This document shows, piece by piece, positions 5,172 through 11,612 of a stretch of DNA of 11,612 bases. The notes beneath the pieces are model-generated. The model ran no database searches and was not told where the DNA came from. It was given only the letters and a program-made list of their open reading frames with translations. The stretch comes from Dehalococcoidia bacterium. Its GTDB lineage: Bacteria; Chloroflexota; Dehalococcoidia; GIF9; AB-539-J10. The stretch is taken from contig JAOUFZ010000028.1 in the NCBI GenBank assembly GCA_029857995.1, positions 1 to 11,612 on the forward strand. Reading direction: 5' to 3'. Position 1 is the first letter of the stretch. Every line of letters begins with the position of its first letter. The translations under genes were made by a program, and so were the position numbers.

Positions 5172-7421
5172 TTACTCCCTCCCCTCTTTGATCTTGGTTA
5201 TCCTGCATAGCATTGTCTTGTAAGCACCACCTCCGTACCCGGATTGGCTCTGGCATCCGGTGGGAATCAACTGATTGATGTTGTAATCCCAGATGCCGAA
5301 GAGATAAGGCTCCGTTCCTTGAGTCTCCGGTAACCACCAGCCGTGAGGAGCCATAACCAGCCAGGGAGGGACGATGGGAGTAACCTTGGCTTTTCTTTTC
5401 ACTTGCCCCCGCTTGCTCTCGATATACACCCATTCACCATCCTCAATGTTTAGCTCCCGGGCAGTCTGTGGGTTGATCTCCACGACCGGGTGGGGGTCAA
5501 GCTCGCGCAGCCAGGGAATCATGCGGTGCTCGCTGTGGAAAAAGACCGACGAGCGGGCGCCACTGACCAGGATAAGAGGATACTCCTCCCAGAGCTCGGG
5601 GGTTCTGACCGGGCTCTCCGGCGGTTCCTCAAAGTAGGGAAGAGGGTCAAGTCCCCATCCCTCGTAGCACTTGGACCAGAGCTCGAGCTTGCCGGTGGAT
5701 GTGCTGAAGCCTGGCTTTCCATCCGGCCGCAGAAGCCCTTTTTCATAGCGGCGGTAAGGTTTACTGGGGTGTCCCTCGCGAGCCATTTCCCAGCTACCCT
5801 TCTCGGCCAGTTGGTCGAAGGTGAGACCAGAAACTTCCAGTCGAGAATCGAACAGTTCTTTCACGTCTTTCCATGGCACACCCTTGGGGTTGAAACGCCT
5901 CGCCAGCTCCAAATTAATCTCCCAGTCGGATTTGCACTCCCCCACCTGCACCGCTTTGACTAGCGCGCTCAGGGGTGTCCACCAGGACCGGAGACTATTC
6001 TTCTCTGCGAAGGTGGCCGCAGGCAGGAAAATATCAGCTACGGCCATGCTGGTGGGGTTGTGGAATAGGTCAACCACCACAATGAACTCAAGCTGCTTCA
6101 GGGCTTCATAGTGTTTCCGCGTATCGGCAGCTTGCCCTCCTAATATATTGGTGGTCTGAATCCAGGCTGCCTTGATCGGATAAGGGTCGCCGGATAGCAC
6201 CTGATCAACAGCCAAATCTGGCTGGGCCCAGTGCCGGAAGTCCCTGACCATCGGATAGCGCGAGGCGCCAATCTTCCTTGACAAGATATTCTTTATGAAC
6301 TCTTGCCCGTAAAGGCGCTCCAGTTCAGCCGTGCTGTAGGGATAGGCGGTAACCCCGTGTGAGGGACGGGCGATGACATTCCCGCCAGGGATGTCAACAT
6401 TTCCAGTGATGCACCAGAGATGGGAGATAGCTTGAGCAACGACAGTCGCCTGCGGGTTCATGTCAATGGGCATTCCCCAGTGAATAGCTGCCGGTTTGCT
6501 GGTGGCATAAAATCGAGCAGCCGCTATGAAATCCTCTTTGGGAATCCAGGTAATCTCCGCCACATTATCCGGCGTGTATTCCTGAACCCGTTCTTTCAGC
6601 TGGTCAAAGCCATATGTCCATTTATCTACGAAGTCTTTGTCGTAGAGCCCCTCATTGATGATGACGTTCATCATGCCCAGGGCCAGGGCGCCGTCGGTCC
6701 CCGGCCGAATCTGCAGGTGATATTTACCCCGCGAGGCTAACCAGGTCACCCGGGGGTCAACCACGATCAGTTGAGACCCTCTTTTCATGCAATCTACTAT
6801 CCAGTGGCCAAAGAATGCGTCCGGGCAGGTAGGAGGCGGGTTCTGCCCCCACACGATGATGCACCTGGGTGGTGTCCACTGCGGGTCATTGTAGCGTTTC
6901 TCCAAAAATTGGCTGGCATCCGCCACCGCATAATCACCCATGGTGGCAAACATTGCCACCAGCCTCGGTGTATAGCAAGATTGTCCAGACAGCCCAAATT
7001 GCACCCAGTTAGGGCTTCCATAAGAATAGGCTAACAGCGAGATAGGCCCACCAATATCCCTTCCCGTCCCCTGGCAAAAAAGGACCGATTCCCGACCATA
7101 CTTATCACCAATTTCCGTTAACCTTTGCACGATAGTGTCAAAAGCTTCCTCCCAGGAGATGCGGACCCATTTCCCTTCACCTCGCTCCCCTGCTCGCTTC
7201 AAAGGATAAGTGACGCGATCGGGGTGATACATATACTGAGTCAGGGACAGGAGACGAGGGCAGCTTCTGCCCTGGTTCCACGGATGGTCTTCATCCCCCT
7301 CCACCTTCATTACCTTACCGTCTTTTACGAAGAGTTTTGCCCCACATCCACCATGACAGCCAGCCCCCGCCGACCACACAGTCGTCCGAACGACTTTATC
7401 CCATTTCTGCTCACCTGCCAT
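5172..7421 (-). CDS. Mo/W bis-pterin oxidoreductase (DMSO reductase superfamily), catalytic subunit, unknown substrate
   Basis: This 749-aa protein has the superfamily order: an N-terminal Fe-S segment, a pterin-binding core (RISWEEAFDTI at 88-98; VVDPRVTWLASRG near 220; RPGTDGALALGM near 239) and a C-terminal molydopterin-binding barrel (from about 610; SGARSSVFFHSEHR, APHGWW). The Fe-S motif is C22-x3-C26-x27-C54. The first cysteine of the canonical CxxCxxxC is Gly19, so the cluster would have three Cys ligands plus another ligand, or may be altered. The likely metal ligand is C149 in GQSCYTPR, which aligns with the Sec/Cys position of formate dehydrogenase H and NapA. There is no Tat signal, so it is cytoplasmic. 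The best functional analogies are acetylene hydratase-like and other cytoplasmic Mo/W enzymes of anaerobes. Substrate is not deducible; context suggests a step in the same pathway as the transhydroxylase-like enzyme. The ATG follows GGAGGG at 6 nt. Confidence 0.88.
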   Translation of the reverse strand: MAGEQKWDKVVRTTVWSAGAGCHGGCGAKLFVKDGKVMKVEGDEDHPWNQGRSCPRLLSLTQYMYHPDRVTYPLKRAGERGEGKWVRISWEEAFDTIVQRLTEIGDKYGRESVLFCQGTGRDIGGPISLLAYSYGSPNWVQFGLSGQSCYTPRLVAMFATMGDYAVADASQFLEKRYNDPQWTPPRCIIVWGQNPPPTCPDAFFGHWIVDCMKRGSQLIVVDPRVTWLASRGKYHLQIRPGTDGALALGMMNVIINEGLYDKDFVDKWTYGFDQLKERVQEYTPDNVAEITWIPKEDFIAAARFYATSKPAAIHWGMPIDMNPQATVVAQAISHLWCITGNVDIPGGNVIARPSHGVTAYPYSTAELERLYGQEFIKNILSRKIGASRYPMVRDFRHWAQPDLAVDQVLSGDPYPIKAAWIQTTNILGGQAADTRKHYEALKQLEFIVVVDLFHNPTSMAVADIFLPAATFAEKNSLRSWWTPLSALVKAVQVGECKSDWEINLELARRFNPKGVPWKDVKELFDSRLEVSGLTFDQLAEKGSWEMAREGHPSKPYRRYEKGLLRPDGKPGFSTSTGKLELWSKCYEGWGLDPLPYFEEPPESPVRTPELWEEYPLILVSGARSSVFFHSEHRMIPWLRELDPHPVVEINPQTARELNIEDGEWVYIESKRGQVKRKAKVTPIVPPWLVMAPHGWWLPETQGTEPYLFGIWDYNINQLIPTGCQSQSGYGGGAYKTMLCRITKIKEGRE

Positions 7422-7642
7422 ATGAACCCTCCTGCAAATTTATCATCTCATCTTATGCAGCTTCTACGGCATTCAGCCAACCGCACTTGACAACCTGCCT
7501 CTCAAGAAGTCCCGTTTTGCCGACCCGGAATTGCCAGCAGAGGAGAGGATGGGAATCCTTGCCTTAAGCTTACCAGCGAGCCCTAATCTTCGCAACTGTT
7601 TTCCCGGACCTTTTAGTCCGGGGCATAACCAAAACAACCTGT
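7422..7642. other. Intergenic region between TRAP permease and oxidoreductase genes
   Basis: This 221-bp stretch has no convincing gene. It contains the stem-loop at 7603-7622 just past dctM. Nearer the oxidoreductase start, a weak promoter-like pair on the minus strand (TTGGCT at 7475-7480 and TAAGAT at 7450-7455, 19-nt spacing) could start a separate transcript. A short inverted repeat, CTTGA...TCAAG (about 7486-7506), might be an operator. All of these are low-certainty readings. Confidence 0.4.
7603..7622 (-). terminator. Stem-loop 20 nt after dctM, likely operon boundary
   Basis: CCCGGAC (7603-7609) and GTCCGGG (7616-7622) form a perfect GC-rich 7-bp stem around a 6-nt loop. The first transcribed arm starts about 20 nt after the dctM TAG on the minus strand. 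The minus-strand sequence after the stem is AAAACAG, so there is no U-tract. It may be a Rho-type or 3'-end-stabilising hairpin rather than a classical terminator. Confidence 0.45.
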
Positions 7643-8947
7643 CTAAAACATATGAGTAGGCAGGAATAGCGCCAGTTGGGGAACAGCTATCAGAAGGCTT
7701 ACATGACATAGATCAGCTATCAGGAAGGGTACTATGCCACGAAATATGGTGAACATGGAAGTATCCTCACCGGCTATTCCCTTGATGATATACACATTCA
7801 GACCCACAGGAGGGGTGATCAACCCTATCTCACACACCCTCACTATTATTATGCCAAACCATATCGGGTCGAAACCCAGAGCCATGATCACAGGGAAGAA
7901 AACGGGCACGGTAATCAGGATCATTGCCATCGAGTCCATCAGACAGCCCAGAACCAGATAAAAGACCAGAATAAGCGCCAGAACAAGATTGGGGTGAATA
8001 CCTAGACCGACAATGTAGCCTGCCATCTCAAAGGGAAGCCTGCTCACTGCCAGGAAGTAGCCAAATATCATAGCGCCCATCATGATGAGAAAGATCATGG
8101 CTGTAGTTTTCCCGGTATCGAAAAGACTGTCTTTGAGAACTTGCCAGGTAAGCCGCCTTCTGCCGACGAGAAAGACAAAAGCCCCGAGGGCTCCAATTCC
8201 CGCCGCTTCAGTAGGGCTGAAAATTCCAAAGTAAATACCACCCATGACCACTATAAACAGGACCAGTATCATCCAGACACCCTTGAGCGCTACCACTTTC
8301 TCCCTGAAATTCGTGGCAGGTCCCGCAGGGCCCATTTGCGGATTGCGTTTACAGACAATATAGATGGTAATAAAGTAGAAGACAGCTTCGAGCACGCCGG
8401 GGATGAAGCCAGCCAGGAGTAGCCTGCCTATCGACTGCTCGGTGAGGATGGCATAAATGACAAGAATCACGCTGGGTGGTATCAGGATGCCGATGGTACC
8501 ACCGGCGGCGACAGATCCAGCAGCCAGCCCCTTATCGTATCCATACCTTTTCATCTCCGGCAGAGCCACCTTGCCCATGGTCGCTGCTGTGGCCAGGCTG
8601 GAGCCGCTGACGGCAGCAAAACCGGCACAGGCGGCGACGGTGGCCATGGCCAGACCACCACGAAAACGCGACAGCCAGGCGTAGGCAGCAGCATAAAGGT
8701 CTTCACTTATTCCGGCAAAGAAACAAAATGTCCCCATAAGTATAAAAAGGGGAATAATACTCAGCCCGTAACTGGCGAAAGTAGTGTAGGGTGTTGTCCT
8801 TAAGACGCCCAGGGTAGGGTCAAGGCCTCTTATCCAGAAAAAGCCACCAGCGCCCACCAATGCCATGACCAGACCGACAGGCATTTTCAGGAACAAGAGC
8901 ACAAAAAGGACGCCTATACCGATGAGTCCTATGGTGAGGGGACTCAT
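7643..8947 (-). CDS. dctM: TRAP transporter large permease (DctM family)
   Basis: This 434-aa, strongly hydrophobic protein has about 11-12 membrane segments spread over its full length. It has the usual family features: an N-terminal MPVGLVMALVGAGG helix, a SGSSLATAATMG region near residue 115, GTIGILIPPS near 150, a central FSPTEAAGIGALGAF segment, and a C-terminal GLITPPVGLNVYIIKGIAG motif. DctM forms the transport channel of Na+-driven tripartite uptake systems in the inner membrane and works with DctQ and a periplasmic DctP. The length is normal for the family. Its ATG overlaps the dctQ stop (ATGA), so translation is coupled. TRAP systems usually carry organic acids, and the substrate here is not visible from the permease. 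Confidence 0.95.
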   Translation of the reverse strand: MSPLTIGLIGIGVLFVLLFLKMPVGLVMALVGAGGFFWIRGLDPTLGVLRTTPYTTFASYGLSIIPLFILMGTFCFFAGISEDLYAAAYAWLSRFRGGLAMATVAACAGFAAVSGSSLATAATMGKVALPEMKRYGYDKGLAAGSVAAGGTIGILIPPSVILVIYAILTEQSIGRLLLAGFIPGVLEAVFYFITIYIVCKRNPQMGPAGPATNFREKVVALKGVWMILVLFIVVMGGIYFGIFSPTEAAGIGALGAFVFLVGRRRLTWQVLKDSLFDTGKTTAMIFLIMMGAMIFGYFLAVSRLPFEMAGYIVGLGIHPNLVLALILVFYLVLGCLMDSMAMILITVPVFFPVIMALGFDPIWFGIIIVRVCEIGLITPPVGLNVYIIKGIAGEDTSMFTIFRGIVPFLIADLCHVSLLIAVPQLALFLPTHMF

Positions 8948-9444
8948 TTCCGCACCGCCCGGGAAAGGAATTCAAAAAAATCCTTCAGCAATACTAAACA
9001 GAACAACGCCATGCCAAAAACGAGCACGCCCGTGAAAGGATAGCGAGGTATCTTAAGTGTCGCCGATACCAACCCCGAAACAAGCATCCTCTGTACATAC
9101 ATCACAGCCTGCCAGGTTATCACGGAGCATAGACATAGACCGACAAGCGTGGTGATAGCGCCGATGGTGGCCTGGGCCCTTTGCGGAAACCGGGAGACCA
9201 GTATATCTACCACGACATGGCCCTTTTCGACGGCACAATAGGCCAGGGTCAGGGAGACGACGCAAACCATCAGGTACTCTTGAAGCTCATAAGCCCCCAC
9301 TATGGGTCGCTTAAGAAAATAGCGTCCAAACACATCGGCCGCGGTGAGAAACATCATTGCCAGCAGGATGCTTATCCCTACACGGTGACTCACCGTGCTC
9401 GCGAATTGAATCACACGGGCAAACGCCTTAGCCACCCTCTTCAT
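8944..9444 (-). CDS. dctQ: TRAP transporter small permease (DctQ family)
   Basis: The 166-aa product has four predicted membrane helices (about residues 22-42, 53-75, 93-115 and 137-158). It carries the family signature ADVFGRYFLKRPIVGAYEL near residue 36. DctQ supports DctM in the inner membrane. The ATG at 9444 has AAGGA 9 nt upstream, so its ribosome site survives. However, its upstream neighbour is now a decayed insertion sequence beginning about 40 nt away instead of dctP. Transcription of dctQM from the dctP promoter must therefore pass through about 1.1 kb of inserted DNA, or start from within it. Confidence 0.93.
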   Translation of the reverse strand: MKRVAKAFARVIQFASTVSHRVGISILLAMMFLTAADVFGRYFLKRPIVGAYELQEYLMVCVVSLTLAYCAVEKGHVVVDILVSRFPQRAQATIGAITTLVGLCLCSVITWQAVMYVQRMLVSGLVSATLKIPRYPFTGVLVFGMALFCLVLLKDFFEFLSRAVRK

Positions 9445-9485
9445 TTTGCCACATCCTTGCCGACCCAGTATTGGAAATGTCGTAT

Positions 9486-10600
9486 TGGTTCAGTCGTTCT
9501 CGGACAGATCAATGGTGCTGAAACGATACAACTGTGTCTGGGCTCCTGTCAAATGCCCCCACTTGTTCACCTGCTTCCACCGAGCACCGGCTTCTGTCAG
9601 CTCTCTCTTCTTCTCAGCCACCAATGCCTCCAGATTACCGCCGTGGTAATCCAGCAGCCGGAGATACTTCAGGGCAGAATGCAGCCACTGTTCATTGCAG
9701 TACCTCACCCACTCTCCCACCGAATCCCTGGCGTGATACACGTTTTCGGCCCGGTGCCACCGCTCCATTCTCCCACTGGATTCGGGGCGTCTCACCCTGG
9801 CAGGAATCTATTTCAGCGCAAAGTGGCGCATGAACTCCCGCCACTCTTTGGCAACAAACTGAGAGCCGTTATCCCTGACAATCCTGGGGCTCTTTGCCGG
9901 CGCTTCTTCCAGGGCTACGGCAATTGTCTCGGCTATCTCTTGGGCCCGCATAGGCAAAGCCAGCTCCCAGCAGACGATGCAACGATAGCAAGAGCCAATG
10001 ACAGTCACCAGAAAATACGAGCGCCCATTCACCCGCAAATACATCAGGTCAACATGCCACACATCGTCCGGCTAAGTTCCCTCGTGAACTTGCCTGCCTT
10101 GACGCGGCTCGGGCCTCTTCCAGCAACAGACTAGGCCACATCTCTTGAGCTCTGCACACGGTCGCCGAGAAGACCTTTTCTTCCTCCTCCGTAGAGCGCC
10201 GGTGTGCCCTCACACCAAGACCCCCTTTTCAGGGTCGGGTTTTCAGCGGTAAGCTCAGCAACCACAAGCTGCAGCCGGTTGAGTTCGTTCACGAGCCATT
10301 CCTCGCGCTCACCGTTCCTGGTATTCCTCGTCCCGTTGCGCAGTGCTTCTAAAGCTCCTGCCTGGCAAGCCTCTTCCAGCGATAGACCCGGCTATGATGA
10401 ATCTGGTGGCGCCGACATACCTCGCTTATCGCAGGCCCTGATTGCGTGCCCTCCTCCATCACCCGCAACTTCTCGTCTGCAGTCGTACGTCTGCCCTGAT
10501 TTCCTTCCATATTGATACCCCTTGCTTGGTTATTGCAGCTTCTCCAAGCGGGTCGTAGCATTTTTGCCCGAAAGGTAGTTGTCCGACTTCCAGTGAAGCA
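9486..10600 (-). mobile_element. Decayed IS3-family insertion sequence between dctP and dctQ
   Basis: Imperfect terminal inverted repeats bound the transposase remnants. Reading inward, the left end is TGGTTCAGTCGTTCTCGGACA (9486-9506) and the right end, on the minus strand, is TGCTTCACTGGAAGTCGGACA (from 10600). They match at about 15 of 21 positions, and the inner TCGGACA is identical. Both start with TG, as in IS3 elements, and the orfB stop codon lies inside the left repeat, also usual for the family. I see no matching 3-4 bp target duplication next to these ends, so either the edges are slightly off or the copy is old. The length of about 1.1 kb is a little short for IS3 and agrees with an internal loss. 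Confidence 0.72.
9490..10510 (-). pseudogene. IS3-family transposase remnant (orfA-like HTH plus orfB-like DDE integrase core)
   Basis: Reading on the minus strand, the ATG at 10510 opens an HTH_Tnp_1 domain (DEKLRVMEEG...ISEVCRRHQIHHSRVYRWKR) that stops at TAG 10349-10351. A leucine-zipper-like segment (EEWLVNELNRLQLVVAELTAEN) continues in a second frame to about 10220. A third stretch (RRSTEEEEKVFSATV) lies in the first frame to about 10158. From there a further frame runs to 9490 and holds the DDE core: WHVDLMYL, VRDNGSQF and GRMERWHR. Within that frame TAG codons interrupt at 10072-10074 and 9808-9810. Counting the second TAG as one residue, the D-to-E spacing is exactly 35, so it is a point nonsense mutation in a DD(35)E core. 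Three frame changes plus two nonsense codons mean no functional transposase. The region between zipper and core also looks shortened. Natural orfA/orfB frameshifting cannot explain all of these lesions. Confidence 0.85.
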
Positions 10601-10718
10601 CAACGGCGCCTGTTAGCGCTCAGTGTGGCCGGCAACCTGGCGGGGAGCACCCTCACCGTGGTTAACAGCCCCACCAGGTTGTCAAATTAAGCTGACTCTT
10701 GCCTCTTAACGGTCTACA
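10601..10718. other. Remaining dctP-dctQ intergenic DNA beside the IS
   Basis: These 118 bp between the IS edge and the dctP stop are probably the original 3' spacer of dctP. Their main content is the long stem-loop at 10631-10683. No gene is seen. Confidence 0.5.
10631..10683 (-). promoter_or_regulatory. Long stem-loop downstream of dctP
   Basis: AACCTGGCGGGG (10634-10645) pairs with CCCCACCAGGTT (10669-10680). On the minus-strand transcript all 12 positions pair if one G-U is allowed, around a 23-nt loop, and the stem can extend outward by up to 3 bp with one mismatch. It starts about 35 nt after the dctP stop, with no U-tract. Hairpins between dctP and dctQM are a plausible way to make more binding protein than permease, by stabilising or terminating dctP mRNA. 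It could instead be a remnant of another mobile element. Confidence 0.5.
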
Positions 10719-11612
10719 TTATTCCAGTGGCGAGGGCAAGGTTTTCGTTGCTGGAACCTCGTCAATCAGCTCCAGTACCCTGTCCAGGATTTCCTGTGCC
10801 TCGTCAAATCCCTTGCCTTCCATCTCCGTTACCCACTGCTCCCAGATAGGTTGACCAGCTATTTCTACCCACCGGTCTAACTCTTCTTGAGGAAGGACAT
10901 ACTCCTGTATCTCTGCAGCAAGCTCTGCGTCGGCCAGAATAACGTCACGGCATGCGGCCTGGGAAGTATCGAACATGTTCCTGCCCCAGAACCTAGAGCC
11001 ATTCTCGCCACCGACAGTCATGAATTGGTCCTGGACCTCGCTAGGCAAGCTATTCCACGTGTCCCAATTCATTGCCTGGGTGAAGTACACGGCATGAGCC
11101 GGCAGAATAGTCCAGGATTTTGCCTGCTCGTACTGTTTGAAGCTGTAAAGCGCTTCCCACGGTACCCACATGCCATCTATCTCCCCCTTCTGGAGAGCCT
11201 CGTAGGTGCCAGGCATGCCTACCGTTTGTGGAACAGCGCCCAACAACTGCGTCTGAGTGGTCGGGGGTCCCCCGGTCGCTCTTATCTTTAGCCCGCTCAG
11301 GTCCTCCAGAGTTTTGACGGGCTCCGCTGTCGTTGTGATCAGGATATACGGGCTGGAACACCACGTCAACAGTATTTTGTTGTCACCGTCAAAGTCCCCT
11401 GCCAAATTGGGATACTCTTCGTATATCGTCCAAAATATGGCGGCAGCTTGTTCGGCACTCTTGAAGGGCATAAATGGAAGGGCCATAACATCGGCCAGTG
11501 GAGTCATGCCTGCCCAATAGCCGTGAAAACACCAGGCGAAATCGGCGGTACCGGCTTCTACGGCTTCCCACAAGTCCGGCCCGGCGGCTAAGGTCTGGGC
11601 CCAGTATGGTTC
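10719..11612 (-). CDS. dctP: TRAP transporter solute-binding protein (DctP family), N-terminus off window
   Basis: 297 codons are visible, open to the right edge; the signal peptide and first beta strands are missing. The DctP fold is recognisable: a GTADFAW...HGYWAGMTPLADVMALPF segment, the LEDLSGLKIRATGG motif, then YEALQKGEIDGMWVPWEAL and AVYFTQAMNWDTWNSLP. The Arg in LKIR is the position that normally forms the salt bridge to a substrate carboxylate, so an organic acid is the likely ligand. The aromatic-rich pocket segment (GMWVPWEALYSF) would suit an aromatic or hydrophobic acid, but that is inference. The protein works in the periplasm and delivers ligand to DctQM, whose genes now lie beyond the insertion sequence. 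Confidence 0.93.
   Translation of the reverse strand, partial: EPYWAQTLAAGPDLWEAVEAGTADFAWCFHGYWAGMTPLADVMALPFMPFKSAEQAAAIFWTIYEEYPNLAGDFDGDNKILLTWCSSPYILITTTAEPVKTLEDLSGLKIRATGGPPTTQTQLLGAVPQTVGMPGTYEALQKGEIDGMWVPWEALYSFKQYEQAKSWTILPAHAVYFTQAMNWDTWNSLPSEVQDQFMTVGGENGSRFWGRNMFDTSQAACRDVILADAELAAEIQEYVLPQEELDRWVEIAGQPIWEQWVTEMEGKGFDEAQEILDRVLELIDEVPATKTLPSPLE

Noticed and set aside
5170..5433. Upstream extension of the small ferredoxin subunit into the oxidoreductase gene
   Set aside because: The extension overlaps the conserved C-terminal domain of the catalytic subunit in another frame, while the ATG at 5169 has a good ribosome site 2 nt after that gene's stop.
9181..10134. Plus-strand open frame of 317 codons
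   Set aside because: It runs across dctQ and the transposase remnant, both of which have clear homology on the minus strand; no motif supports the plus-strand reading.
9808..10351. Recoding of TAG (three TAG codons interrupt the transposase)
   Set aside because: The transhydroxylase large subunit and dctM both end in TAG at sensible positions, and the transposase also has frameshifts, so simple decay explains the stops.
10158..10358. Programmed frameshift of an active IS3 orfA/orfB pair
   Set aside because: At least three frame changes plus two nonsense codons are needed to read the full protein; one programmed shift cannot account for this.
1..11612. CRISPR array, tRNA, rRNA or riboswitch
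   Set aside because: No regularly spaced repeats, tRNA cloverleaf arms or conserved RNA motifs were seen on either strand.

Overview
All convincing genes in this window lie on the minus strand. They look like part of a catabolic locus of an anaerobic bacterium. The evidence is two separate molybdenum/tungsten bis-pterin enzymes of the DMSO reductase superfamily, each with its own iron-sulfur subunit. Neither has a Tat leader, so both are probably cytoplasmic. There are no oxygen-dependent enzymes. Gene content and moderate GC would fit a sediment or subsurface anaerobe such as a Chloroflexota/Dehalococcoidia-like, Desulfobacterota or Bacillota lineage, but the sequence alone does not settle taxonomy.

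Layout in transcription order, from high to low coordinates. (1) A TRAP transporter occupies 11612 to 7643: the solute-binding protein dctP (its N-terminus is off the window), then dctQ and dctM, which overlap by ATGA. A decayed IS3-family insertion sequence (about 9486-10600) sits between dctP and dctQ. (2) A 749-aa molybdopterin oxidoreductase (5172-7421) is followed 2 nt later by a 109-aa ferredoxin-like subunit (4840-5169). (3) A RidA-family protein lacking the usual catalytic arginine (4301-4729) is followed by a possible 40-aa small gene (4186-4308). (4) A pyrogallol/phloroglucinol transhydroxylase-like large subunit (1660-4182) and its three-cluster Fe-S subunit (790-1653) come next. 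(5) A cyclase/kynurenine-formamidase-family hydrolase runs off the left edge (1-577).

My reading is that the locus imports a carboxylated organic substrate through the TRAP system and processes a polyhydroxylated aromatic ring. The transhydroxylase-like enzyme would rearrange or hydroxylate/dehydroxylate the ring, the second Mo/W enzyme would carry out another redox or hydration step, and the cyclase-family metallohydrolase is a candidate ring-opening enzyme. The transhydroxylase assignment is strong: the Mo-ligand serine and the His/Asp/Tyr catalytic residues of the Pelobacter acidigallici enzyme are all present. Two positions I recall lining that active site differ, so the substrate may not be pyrogallol. 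The pathway as a whole is inference.
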